64,000 nt of DNA from Chryseobacterium cucumeris (GTDB lineage: Bacteria > Bacteroidota > Bacteroidia > Flavobacteriales > Weeksellaceae). Positions 8,101-16,660 of the stretch are shown here, in pieces. The translations under genes were made by a program, and so were the position numbers. The stretch spans positions 2,232,001-2,296,000 of the forward strand of contig NZ_CP068760.1 of NCBI RefSeq assembly GCF_016775705.1, in the 5' to 3' direction. A model generated the notes under the pieces. It had not been told where the DNA came from, made no database searches, and was given only the letters and a program-made list of their open reading frames with translations. How positions within the stretch are numbered: the first letter of the stretch is position 1; each line of letters opens with the position of its first letter.

Positions 8101-8510
8101 AAATTACGAAAGATTATTGCATTTATGGACTGTAAACTAAAAATTTAAACAAATTTTAAGATTTTATAATGAAGTTCAGGATTCAAGGTTCAAGGTTCAA
8201 GGTTCAAGGTTCAAGGTTCAAGGTTCAAGGTTTAATGTTTTGTAGACGGGTTGCGGGTTTCGCTATTATTTGGTGCAGGTTGCTTGGTAGCGAGTTTTTG
8301 GTGTTGTTACAAGGGGCGAGTTGCTGGTTCTTTTTATTCCTGTTTACCCACAAACTTGAACTTAGAACCTGAACCCTCAGACTCTTCCACTCTCAAACTT
8401 AGATACCTAACATCTGCAACCTCCACTTATTAATTAACAAATATTTAATTCAAAACATAGAGAATTAAGTAATAATTATGTATATTTATAATACACAACC
8501 AAATCAATAT
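8101..8510. repeat. Intergenic 'word' repeat, copy B, with heptamer array
   Basis: A gap of about 420 bases with no convincing gene. It opens with seven perfect copies of TTCAAGG (8182-8230), passes through G-rich words (CGGGTTGCGGGTTTCG) and ends in C-rich words (GAACCTGAACCCTCAG, CACTCTCAAACTTAG, CATCTGCAACCTCC). Read on the other strand, the right end gives GCAGATGTTAGGTA and TTGAGAGTGGAAGAG, which match words in the same order in copy A. Open frames across this segment are repeat translations and were rejected. Confidence 0.7.
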
Positions 8511-8515
8511 TCATT

Positions 8516-9463
8516 ATGAAAAAACTAGTGACTACTTTTAAAGTTTTCGCCGTATTATCGGTAATGGCACTCTACAGCTGCCAGAATGAAAACAATGAAA
8601 TGAACCAACAGGAAGCTGTTCAGGCTAAGACAACCATCGATGAGCTGAAAAAAGAAATTACTCCTTCGTCTTCTCAACTTATTCCTGAAGCAGTACAGCT
8701 TCAACTGAATGAATCCACCAAAAATCTTGAAACGTATTTAAAAAATGATTTACAGATTGTGGGAGTGGCTGTATTGGGAAAAATTTCAACCCAACAAGGG
8801 GTAGAACTGTCTAAAAAACTGATTACGGATAAAGATCAGTTCATTGCTTCCGGAAATATTTTGGATCCATCCTCTGTAAAAATCGGAAAAATTGGAGATT
8901 TATATCATGGTGAGGATTTAACAATCGCCCAACAAGGATTAAAAGAAGCCATCACCGGAGAAGTAAAAGCGGGCACCCAGGTTATGGAAGTAACATGGAA
9001 CGGCAAAAACGGAAAATTTACCACCTTATGTTTTTATGGAGATTCAGGGATTATCTGGGACAATATCTTCGGAGGACTTGTGATGATGGATACCCGAGGA
9101 AATTCAGAAACATCTGACAGAGAAGCTTCAAAAGTAGCTTCTACATGGTATAAACAGTGGTGGACAGCCAATTGGCTTTGGGGTTCTAAACGAGGTGAAG
9201 CCGGATATAAGATTACCATTTACTATTCAGGATCCACCGTTTCCAATGCAGATGTAAGTGATTGGGGCTATATAAGCTTAGGGAAAGCAAAAAGCGAAAG
9301 TAAAATAACCAAAAAGACAGGAGCTTACGGGCAATGTCGCTATGCACTGGGGCTTTGTACACCAACAGGTTCTTTAAGCTTTAACTCCACTAATTTCTCT
9401 GTATCATTCTCCGGATTAGGCAGCAATATTGTAAGTAACGGGACAAAATCCCTTTATCCATAG
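8516..9463 (+). CDS. Lipoprotein of unknown function
   Basis: 315 residues. The signal peptide ends in a lipobox (VMALYSC, Cys at residue 22), followed by a polar Asn/Glu/Gln-rich linker, so the protein should be lipid-anchored. The middle has a helical, charged region; the C-terminal half is rich in aromatic residues (STWYKQWWTANWLWGSKRGE) and then Ser/Gly/Thr beta-like sequence with a Cys pair (GQCRYALGLCTPTGS) that could form a disulfide. I recognise no family. It is flanked by the heptamer repeat upstream and a strong terminator downstream, so it is a single-gene unit. A TATATTTA sequence about 40 bases upstream is a weak promoter candidate. Confidence 0.75.
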   Translation: MKKLVTTFKVFAVLSVMALYSCQNENNEMNQQEAVQAKTTIDELKKEITPSSSQLIPEAVQLQLNESTKNLETYLKNDLQIVGVAVLGKISTQQGVELSKKLITDKDQFIASGNILDPSSVKIGKIGDLYHGEDLTIAQQGLKEAITGEVKAGTQVMEVTWNGKNGKFTTLCFYGDSGIIWDNIFGGLVMMDTRGNSETSDREASKVASTWYKQWWTANWLWGSKRGEAGYKITIYYSGSTVSNADVSDWGYISLGKAKSESKITKKTGAYGQCRYALGLCTPTGSLSFNSTNFSVSFSGLGSNIVSNGTKSLYP

Positions 9464-9493
9464 TTATTTTCATAAAAATCAGATTTTAATCAA

Positions 9494-9525
9494 AACGGGA
9501 AGCTCACTGAGCTTCCCGTTTATTA
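9494..9525 (+). terminator. Rho-independent terminator
   Basis: A 13-base perfect dyad, AACGGGAAGCTCA (9494-9506) with TGAGCTTCCCGTT (9508-9520), followed by T-rich sequence. It lies between converging genes and may serve both. Confidence 0.8.
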
Positions 9526-9538
9526 TATTTTATAAGTC

Positions 9539-10342
9539 TTACCAGATTCTGACTTTTGACTTTAGTGCTTCTATTGCATTTTCTTTAAGGCCGAAAGTAT
9601 TCATCAGTATTTCATAAAGCTGTACATCATTTTCTATCGCTACAGCTTCTTTTTCACCATCGCCGGAGCGTATATTCAGTACATGATCCGTATAGGTATA
9701 GCGGGCATTTTCATCTACTTTTGAAAGAATCAGTCTGTTTTTAAAATGGGAATCCGGATGGGTAGACAGATACCAGTTGGAAATATCAAGATCAATTGGT
9801 TCTACATGCTCAGGAATAAACCGGTACACCGGAAGCCATTGCTCTTTCCACATCCAGAGTGTATAGGTTTCCTCCTTGTGGGAAACTTTAAATATTCCGT
9901 TGGGTGTTTGCTGCTGATCTTCTTTATTTAAAAGTATGGGTGAAGTAAGCGTAGCTGTTCCAAATCCGCAATCCACTATATATTGATCACCATCAAAATC
10001 CACAATAAGCAAGAGATGAGTCTGTGCCGCAATACTGTCTTCCTCTCTTCCCCACACTACCCTTCCAAGCTGAAGCTTTACATTGAAACCTAATGTTTTC
10101 AAAACTTCACTTAAAAGCAGGTTTTGTTCATAGCAATATCCGCCTCTGGATTCGATCACCAGTTTTCTGAAAACATCATTTAACTTTAAAGAAGGAACCT
10201 TCCCTGTATAAGGGTCAATATTCTCAAAGGGTATATGTTTCGGATGGAGCTGATGGATCCTTTTTAATGTTTCCATGCTCAATTCCGGAGTTCCGGAGAA
10301 ATGAATCCGTTCCAAATACTTTTCCAGATCTGATGTATTCAT
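9539..10342 (-). CDS. nat: Arylamine N-acetyltransferase
   Basis: 267 residues, normal for bacterial NATs. The Cys-His-Asp catalytic triad is visible: Cys70 in SRGGYCYEQN, His109 in AAQTHLLLIVDF, and Asp124 in YIVDCGFGTA; the spacing agrees with the family (about 69/107/122). The enzyme transfers acetyl from acetyl-CoA to aromatic amines and hydrazines by a ping-pong mechanism through the Cys. It is cytoplasmic. It stands alone: the MFS gene upstream is separated by about 90 bases, and a shared terminator lies downstream. A role in a biosynthetic pathway is not suggested by neighbours, so xenobiotic acetylation is the default assumption. Confidence 0.93.
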   Translation of the reverse strand: MNTSDLEKYLERIHFSGTPELSMETLKRIHQLHPKHIPFENIDPYTGKVPSLKLNDVFRKLVIESRGGYCYEQNLLLSEVLKTLGFNVKLQLGRVVWGREEDSIAAQTHLLLIVDFDGDQYIVDCGFGTATLTSPILLNKEDQQQTPNGIFKVSHKEETYTLWMWKEQWLPVYRFIPEHVEPIDLDISNWYLSTHPDSHFKNRLILSKVDENARYTYTDHVLNIRSGDGEKEAVAIENDVQLYEILMNTFGLKENAIEALKSKVRIW

Positions 10343-10431
10343 AATTTGGTTTTTTGTTTCAAAATAAATAAAAAATACTTGTAAAATTATTGAAAGATAA
10401 CCCGAAAATCAATTATAGCTCATCAATAGAC

Positions 10432-11691
10432 CTATGACTTATGAAAATCCTTTTCCGAGGTTACATCAACTAAATTTTTATTTTTTTTCTGAAAAGCAGA
10501 ATACGTAATCACGACACTGACTGCCATTAAAATAAAGGCTAAAAAGAAAGGTGCACCGGAAAATTTGAACGGTGCTTCATCATGCGTGAAATAGTAAAAC
10601 AAGTTCGTCATCATCGGAGGTCCGATAATGGATGTAGCACTCATTAAACTCGTTAATGCTCCCTGAAGTTCTCCCTGTTCATTAGAAGGAACACTTTTCG
10701 TGATAACCGATTGTAAAGCCGGCCCACAGATTCCTCCCAGGCAGTAAGGCACCAGAAACACAAACATCATCCAGCCTTCTGAAGCAAAGGCAAACAATAG
10801 CATTCCTATTGCATAGAAAGCCAATCCGTAATAAATACTTTTTTGTTCTCCCAGCCTTGGAGTTGTATATCGGATAAGGCCACCCTGTACAAGGCCTACC
10901 AATAAACCTACTACACCTAATGAAATCCCAACCATTCTTTCTGTCCAGCTGAATTTATACATCGTAAAGAAGCTCCAGTTACTCTGTACCGCATGGCCTG
11001 CAATATAGATCAATATCAACGAAACAATCAAACCTGAAATTTCAGGGTGCTTGCCTAAAAACTTAAATGAACCAATAGGGTTGGCACGTTTCCAGTCGAA
11101 TTCTCTTCTTTTATCTTTATCAAGACTTTCGGGAAGGATAAAATAACCGTAAAGGAAATTAAGTAAGCACAGACCTGCAGCAGCATAGAAAGGAACTCTT
11201 GCTCCATAATGCCCGAGAACTCCGCCCAGAACAGGCCCAATGATAAATCCAAGACCAAAGGCTGCCCCTATCAGTCCAAAATTCTTGGCACGGTCTTCAT
11301 CAGTGGAAATATCGGCAATATAAGCACTGGCCGTAGTGACACTTGCTCCTGTGATCCCTGCAATGATTCTTCCTAAAAACAGCCACCAGATCGTTGGAGC
11401 CAGCGCAAGGAAAATATAATCGATTGCAAATCCGAAAAGAGAAATCAGAATGATGGGTCTTCTTCCGTATTTGTCACTAAGATTTCCGACTAACGGAGAG
11501 AATATAAATTGCGTAAATGCATAGGCAAATCCAAGCCAGCCACCATATTTTGCTGCCTCACTGATATCTGCGTGAATAAGTTCCTCTATTAATTTGGGAA
11601 CAACAGGAATGATGATTCCCCATCCCGTAATATCGATCAGTAAAGTAATAAATATGAAGCCTATAGCTGCTTTTTTCTTTGAATTTTCCAT
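10432..11691 (-). CDS. MFS drug-efflux-type transporter (TCR/Tet-like family)
   Basis: 419 residues with 12 predicted membrane helices. The loop between helices 2 and 3 carries the MFS motif A ([11 protein letters not shown]), and helix 5 carries the antiporter motif ([12 protein letters not shown]). The N-terminal [13 protein letters not shown] resembles the TetA start, which in the family is MDxxGxGLIMPVLP. Overall it belongs with the TCR/Tet proton antiporters common in this group of bacteria. Substrate cannot be deduced; being in this family is not evidence of tetracycline resistance. A TAATTTTG box ends 7 bases before the ATG. Confidence 0.85.
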   Translation of the reverse strand: MENSKKKAAIGFIFITLLIDITGWGIIIPVVPKLIEELIHADISEAAKYGGWLGFAYAFTQFIFSPLVGNLSDKYGRRPIILISLFGFAIDYIFLALAPTIWWLFLGRIIAGITGASVTTASAYIADISTDEDRAKNFGLIGAAFGLGFIIGPVLGGVLGHYGARVPFYAAAGLCLLNFLYGYFILPESLDKDKRREFDWKRANPIGSFKFLGKHPEISGLIVSLILIYIAGHAVQSNWSFFTMYKFSWTERMVGISLGVVGLLVGLVQGGLIRYTTPRLGEQKSIYYGLAFYAIGMLLFAFASEGWMMFVFLVPYCLGGICGPALQSVITKSVPSNEQGELQGALTSLMSATSIIGPPMMTNLFYYFTHDEAPFKFSGAPFFLAFILMAVSVVITYSAFQKKNKNLVDVTSEKDFHKS

Positions 11692-11698
11692 GATGGTG

Positions 11699-11706
11699 CA
11701 AAATTA
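11699..11706 (-). promoter_or_regulatory. -7 box TAATTTTG for the MFS gene
   Basis: An exact TAnnTTTG match on the minus strand, only 7 bases before the ATG, implying a very short or absent 5' leader. Confidence 0.6.
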
Positions 11707-11820
11707 ATCAAATCTGAAAAATAATGATTCTAAATTATCAATAGTTAATATGTATACTAAAAAAAGTAAAGCAATACGAGCACGAACAGCTGACCACTAT
11801 TTGTGCTTTCATTAAAAAAA

Positions 11821-11842
11821 GGCCGTTTCTTTCGAAACGGCC
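11821..11842 (-). terminator. Rho-independent terminator for secDF
   Basis: GGCCGTTTC (11821-11829) and GAAACGGCC (11834-11842) form a 9-bp stem with a 4-base loop. Reading the minus strand, it is followed by TTTTTTTAAT. Confidence 0.85.
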
Positions 11843-11866
11843 CTTACTAATTTATTGTAGTTTGTA

Positions 11867-14776
11867 TTACTTAGAAGCGAGTTCTTCTTTAGCAGAAGTA
11901 GATTTTCCATGTACCTCTTCTTCTTTCCCAGTCTTAAGGAAGTCATAAGCAATTGCAGACGCCACAAAGATGGATGAATAAGTACCAAATCCAATACCGA
12001 TTAGCATCGCAAACATGAATCCTCTTAAGTTATCACCTCCGAATATGAAGATCGCAAGGATCACCAAAATCGTAGTGAATGAAGTGTTGAATGTTCTACC
12101 CAACGTACTTGAAATAGAGTCATCAAACAGACCAGCTAGTGTTAATGATTTTTTCTCTCTCAGGTATTCTCTGATTCTGTCGAAGATAATTACCGTATCG
12201 TTAATTGAATATCCTAACACAGTAAGAATCGCAGCAATGAAGTCCTGATTGATCTCCATGTTGAACGGCATATATTTGTGAAGCAATGAATATGCTCCTA
12301 AAATAATTACCGCATCGTGGAATAGAGCAGCAACTGCTCCAAGAGAGAACTGCCATTTTCTAAATCTTACAAGAATATAGATGAAGATCATTGCTAATGC
12401 AGCTAATACCGCATAGATACCGTGAGTCTGGATATCATCAGCAACAGAAGGTCCTACTTTCTCAGAAGAAATGATTCCTGCGTGGTCTTTATCAGCAGAT
12501 TTGAAATCTTTCAATGTCGTTCCTGCCGGTAAGTTTGATTTTAAACCTTCAAATAATTTCTGTTCGATAATCTGGTCAGCTTTTAAAGATTCATCTTCGA
12601 TAAGGTAATCTGTAGAGATCTTTAATTGTTTGTTGTTTCCGAAAGTTTTAGCTTCTACAGAAGAGTTCTTACCGTCTTCAGTTTTGAATAATGCTACTAA
12701 TTTTTCTTCAACATCTTCAGCTTTTACATCTTTATCAAATCTAACGACATAGTTTCTACCACCGGTAAAGTCGATACCGTATTTGAAACCGTGTGTTGCG
12801 ATAGAAATAATACATACAACTGTAAGAACAGCAGAAACGATGTAAGCATATTTTCTCTTTCCGATGAAATCGATCCAGGTATTTCTGAACAGGTTCTTCG
12901 TTGCCGGAGTCCATACAGAAAGTCCTTTTCCTTTATTTAATCTTGAGAAGATCATTACTCTTGAAAGCAATACAGACGTGAATAATGTCATTAAGATACC
13001 GATCATTAACGTCAATGCAAAACCTTTAATAGGCCCTGTTCCGAAGAAGAACAATACAACTGCCGTTAGGAAAGTCGTAGTGTGACCGTCAATAATCGCG
13101 TTTAATGCATGTTTGAAACCATCTTTGTAAGCTTCAAGAATACTTTTCCCGGCGAATAATTCTTCTTTAGTTCTTTCATAAATGATAACGTTCGTATCCA
13201 CCGCTACTGCCATGGTAAGAACGATACCCGCGATACCTGGAAGCGTAAGGGTAAAGTCACCCGAATCCATAATACCGAAAATATAGAATAAGTTGATCAC
13301 CATCGCAATTACCGCGTATACACCAGCTCCACCGTAGTAGAAAATGATATAAACAATGATAATAGCAAATGCAATGATAAACGACATTAAACCAGAATCA
13401 ATAGCCTCTTGTCCTAAAGATGGACCTACAACGGTAGCCTGAACTACTTTTGCACCTGCAGGCAATTTACCGGCACCTAACACGTCTACCAGTTCTTTAG
13501 CCTCTTCCTGAGAGAAGTTACCAGAGATCTGGGTTCTACCGTTAGGGATAGCATTAACAACGTTAGGAGCTGTGTATACTCTGTTATCAAGAGTTACAGC
13601 AACTGGTTTTCCAACGTTTTTCTCGGTTAATGTTTTCCATTCTTTAGCTCCTTTAGAGTCCATCTGCATATCTACCACTACTCTGCTTAGTTCATCGTAG
13701 CCGATGTTTGCAGTTTCAACAGCACCGTCTACCGGAGCTTTTTGGTTGATGTTACCTCTGATCGCATACAATACTAAACTTTCAGTATCGGTAGCTTCAG
13801 GCTTGTAACCCCACATGAACTGTGTATATTTAATGTTAGCCGGACGTAAAGACTGACCTACTTTGCTGTTTAAGATTTTGTTTACAACAGCAGTATCGGA
13901 TAATTTTACGTTGGCAACACCATTCGTTCTTAATTTGTCAAGCTGTAAAAGGCTCATGAAGTTCACATTCTTTGCAACTCCCATAGAATCTCCTTTTGCA
14001 GCAACCATAGTTGTCAAAGTCTGGAAATAAGGCGCAATTTCAGGAACCTGCTGTACTTCCCAGAACTGAAGTTTTGCAGAAGTCTGAAGCATTTTCTTCA
14101 CTTTATCGATGTCCTTCATACCAGGCATTTCTACAGAAATTCTCGCAGTACCAGGTACTCTCTGAACGTTTGGCTGGATCGCTCCAAGCTTGTCAATTCT
14201 CGTTCTGATTACCTCGAAAGCAGTTCCTACAGATGCATCGATTTTTCTTTTAACAATGCTTTTTACCTGATCATCAGGCGTGTTGTACTTCACTTCAGTA
14301 AGCGTTGTATTTCCGAAAATTTCCGGATCAGCCAACTTCAGGTTGGTACCTTTAGCTTTATTAATTACATCGAACTGCTCGAAGAAGTTGTCGATGTAAG
14401 GTTTAGTAGAATTCTTCTGTGCTTCATCAGTTTTGTTTAAAGCCTCAATAAGAACAGGATTTGTAGAATAATTAGTTAAATCATTCACAAGATCTCTTTG
14501 GTTAATTTCCAAAAGAACGTTGATCCCTCCTTTCAGGTCAAGACCAAGTTTCATTTCCTTGTCTTTGGCTTTAGTGTAATAAAGTTTTGTGAATCCTAAG
14601 TTCAAAGTATCCTTAGAAAGTCTTGCGATTTCTTTCTGATACTTCTCCGGATTGTCTCCTGCAAAAGCAGTCGCCTGCTTTTCAATTTTGCTGGCGTACC
14701 ATGTTGGTAATAGCTCGTTTAAGCAAATCAACCCTAGTACAATAGCGACAATTGTAATAAGTCCTTTTCCTTGCAT
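11867..14776 (-). CDS. secDF: Fused protein translocase subunit SecDF
   Basis: 969 residues in one chain. The first ~600 residues are SecD: a TM near 5-20, the conserved GLDLKGGINVLLEI near 80, a large periplasmic region with RIDKLGAIQPNVQRVPGTARISVEMPG (split here as RIDKLGAIQPNVQ and RVPGTARISVEMPG), then five helices containing AVDTNVIIYERTKEEL. The rest is SecF: FTGGRNYVVRFD, a periplasmic domain, and a second set of helices ending in GYSINDTVIIFDRIRE. SecDF uses the proton gradient to pull exported proteins through the SecYEG channel. Fusion of the two subunits is usual in Bacteroidota. It has its own promoter box and terminator. Confidence 0.97.
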   Translation of the reverse strand: MQGKGLITIVAIVLGLICLNELLPTWYASKIEKQATAFAGDNPEKYQKEIARLSKDTLNLGFTKLYYTKAKDKEMKLGLDLKGGINVLLEINQRDLVNDLTNYSTNPVLIEALNKTDEAQKNSTKPYIDNFFEQFDVINKAKGTNLKLADPEIFGNTTLTEVKYNTPDDQVKSIVKRKIDASVGTAFEVIRTRIDKLGAIQPNVQRVPGTARISVEMPGMKDIDKVKKMLQTSAKLQFWEVQQVPEIAPYFQTLTTMVAAKGDSMGVAKNVNFMSLLQLDKLRTNGVANVKLSDTAVVNKILNSKVGQSLRPANIKYTQFMWGYKPEATDTESLVLYAIRGNINQKAPVDGAVETANIGYDELSRVVVDMQMDSKGAKEWKTLTEKNVGKPVAVTLDNRVYTAPNVVNAIPNGRTQISGNFSQEEAKELVDVLGAGKLPAGAKVVQATVVGPSLGQEAIDSGLMSFIIAFAIIIVYIIFYYGGAGVYAVIAMVINLFYIFGIMDSGDFTLTLPGIAGIVLTMAVAVDTNVIIYERTKEELFAGKSILEAYKDGFKHALNAIIDGHTTTFLTAVVLFFFGTGPIKGFALTLMIGILMTLFTSVLLSRVMIFSRLNKGKGLSVWTPATKNLFRNTWIDFIGKRKYAYIVSAVLTVVCIISIATHGFKYGIDFTGGRNYVVRFDKDVKAEDVEEKLVALFKTEDGKNSSVEAKTFGNNKQLKISTDYLIEDESLKADQIIEQKLFEGLKSNLPAGTTLKDFKSADKDHAGIISSEKVGPSVADDIQTHGIYAVLAALAMIFIYILVRFRKWQFSLGAVAALFHDAVIILGAYSLLHKYMPFNMEINQDFIAAILTVLGYSINDTVIIFDRIREYLREKKSLTLAGLFDDSISSTLGRTFNTSFTTILVILAIFIFGGDNLRGFMFAMLIGIGFGTYSSIFVASAIAYDFLKTGKEEEVHGKSTSAKEELASK

Positions 14777-14805
14777 TTTGTTATAACTACGTTAAATTAA
14801 GTCGG

Positions 14806-14813
14806 CAAATATA
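14806..14813 (-). promoter_or_regulatory. -7 box TATATTTG for secDF
   Basis: An exact TAnnTTTG match on the minus strand, 29 bases before the secDF start codon. Confidence 0.6.
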
Positions 14814-14992
14814 ATGATTTTCTTGTATTTTATGAATTTTTAACAACAGAAATGGTTTATTTCCAGATATATTGGTGTGGTGATTTCTATTTAAGATTTA
14901 ACAATTTTTTCATACGATCATAATGAAGTCTTCAAAATCGATTGGTATAAAATTTTCATTTACTTTTCCAACACACTAACTCTCAAAATATT

Positions 14993-16363
14993 ATGAAAAA
15001 ATTACTTTTTTGCATCAGTGTTTTTTCTTCCTTAATTGTCAATTCTCAAAGCATTAATTTGGAAGAATTTGCCACAGGACTTACGAGTCCTGTAGAGATT
15101 ACGAATGCCAATGACAGCCGTCTTTTTGTGGTTCAACAGAACGGTATCATTAAAATTATTCAACCCAATGGGACAATTAACGCTACCAATTTCCTCAATA
15201 TCGGAACAAAGATCATTTTTGGCGGCGAAAGAGGCCTTCTTGGTCTTGCATTTCATCCTCAATACTCTGCTAACGGGTATTTTTTTGTGTACTACAACAA
15301 CCCTTCGGGGAATATTATTGTTGCAAGATACAGTGTGAGTTCTACAGACCCAAACGTAGCAGATCCTGCTTCTGAAAAAATTCTGCTGAACATTCCCAAG
15401 CCATTCGACAACCACAATGGAGGAAGTATTCATTTTGCTCCTGACGGAAAACTCTGGATTATCACCGGAGACGGAGGAAGTGGTGGTGACCCGAATAATA
15501 ATGCCCAAAATAAAAATGTTTTATTAGGGAAAATGTTGAGAATAGATGTAGATGCTACAGGCCCCTATAACATTCCTCCTGACAATCCTTTTGCAGGAGC
15601 CGGAGTGGATGGTGCAGACGAGATCTGGGCTTACGGACTCAGAAACGCCTGGAAGTTTTCGTTTGATCTTACAACTGGAAACGCCATGATTGCTGATGTC
15701 GGACAGGGAGCAATAGAGGAAATCAATAAAATGCCTATTACCCAGGGTGGCTTAAACTACGGCTGGCGCTGCTATGAAGGTAATAATACATACAACCCTG
15801 CAGGATGCGCTGCACAGTCCACCATGACCTTCCCTGTTGCCGTATACGACCATTCCGGTGGCAAATGTTCCATCACGGGTGGTTATGTCTACAGAGGAAC
15901 GCAGTATCCTTCACTTCAGGGAAAATATTTTTTTGCAGATTACTGTTCTACCCAGATCGGAATTCTGGATAGCAATAATGCCATCACATGGACAACTCCT
16001 TATTCCGGAAATAACTTTTCCACTTTCGGAGAAGACTACCAAAAAGGATTGTACGTAGCTGCCGTAAACAGTGGAAAGATTTTTAAAATAACCGCTGGTA
16101 CTTTGGGAACCCAGGAAAATAATGCTTTTGGAAATATAAAAGTTTATCCTAATCCGGCTTCCAAAGAAGTTTTCATTGATGGGGTGAAAGATAAAAAAGC
16201 AACCCTGGAAATCATCAGTGCAGACGGAAGAAAAGTGATGGAAACGGATCAGATTATTAATGGCAAAGGAATTAATATTTCAGGGATTCCTGCCGGAGTG
16301 TATTATATTAATCTGAAATCCGGGGAACTGAAATCATATAGTCAGAAATTGATTATCAAATAG
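14993..16363 (+). CDS. Exported PQQ-type sugar dehydrogenase with T9SS sorting tail
   Basis: 456 residues. A signal peptide (MKKLLFCISVFSSLIVNSQS) is followed by a six-bladed beta-propeller of the glucose/sorbosone dehydrogenase family near residues 25-370, with recognisable HNGGSIHFAPDGKLWI, ITGDGGSGGDPNNNAQ, and AYGLRNAWKFSFD motifs. The last ~80 residues are a type IX secretion sorting domain (IKVYPNPASKEVFIDG to QKLIIK). It should be carried through the outer membrane and attached to the surface or released. The family oxidises sugars using pyrroloquinoline quinone; whether this member binds PQQ or acts on glucose is not shown. It is transcribed alone, divergent from secDF. Confidence 0.9.
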   Translation: MKKLLFCISVFSSLIVNSQSINLEEFATGLTSPVEITNANDSRLFVVQQNGIIKIIQPNGTINATNFLNIGTKIIFGGERGLLGLAFHPQYSANGYFFVYYNNPSGNIIVARYSVSSTDPNVADPASEKILLNIPKPFDNHNGGSIHFAPDGKLWIITGDGGSGGDPNNNAQNKNVLLGKMLRIDVDATGPYNIPPDNPFAGAGVDGADEIWAYGLRNAWKFSFDLTTGNAMIADVGQGAIEEINKMPITQGGLNYGWRCYEGNNTYNPAGCAAQSTMTFPVAVYDHSGGKCSITGGYVYRGTQYPSLQGKYFFADYCSTQIGILDSNNAITWTTPYSGNNFSTFGEDYQKGLYVAAVNSGKIFKITAGTLGTQENNAFGNIKVYPNPASKEVFIDGVKDKKATLEIISADGRKVMETDQIINGKGINISGIPAGVYYINLKSGELKSYSQKLIIK

Positions 16364-16630
16364 TAATAGCCGGTTTTAAGCGCAGACGAAACGCTAAGGT
16401 TTTCACATTCTGTGAAAAAGGATCGCAAAGGCATTTCACTAAGCAAAAAACATTGGATATTTCTTAAACCATTAAGAAGGATTTAACGAGTAAAGCATCG
16501 TTAAGTTAAAATAAATCATTCTGATTTTTAAGCTTAAAGCGAAGCTCATCTTAATACTCTAAACACTTTACTACAATCTTAATGTTTCAAAAAAGTTTAA
16601 ACAAGTTCAAAATAAGCCATAGGTCAATAA
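16364..16630. repeat. Intergenic repeat region with AAACCATTAAGA palindrome (copy 1)
   Basis: The gap of nearly 300 bases between converging genes has no gene. It holds CGC-AAGG words (CGCTAAGG, CGCAAAGG) near 16380-16435 and a long imperfect palindrome bounded by AAACCATTAAGA (16466-16477) and TCTTAATGTTT (16577-16587). A second copy of the same boundary words lies at 35878-36007. Confidence 0.55.
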
Positions 16631-16658
16631 AAAAGCGGTTCAGAACTGAACCGCTTTT
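16631..16658 (-). terminator. Rho-independent terminator for hemN
   Basis: A 13-base perfect dyad: AAAAGCGGTTCAG (16631-16643) and CTGAACCGCTTTT (16646-16658). It lies directly after the hemN stop on the minus strand, with T-runs on both sides. Confidence 0.85.
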
Positions 16659-16660
16659 GC

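Noticed and set aside
8182..8230. CRISPR-like array
   Set aside because: Units are 7 bases with no spacers; no cas genes in the window.
8169..8433. Open reading frames of 60-67 codons over the heptamer array
   Set aside because: They are translations of the repeat; no ribosome-site context, and the sequence explains itself as tandem repeats.
10432..11691. Tetracycline-resistance gene
   Set aside because: Belongs to the TCR/Tet transporter group, but many non-resistance exporters do too; no regulator or mobile context.
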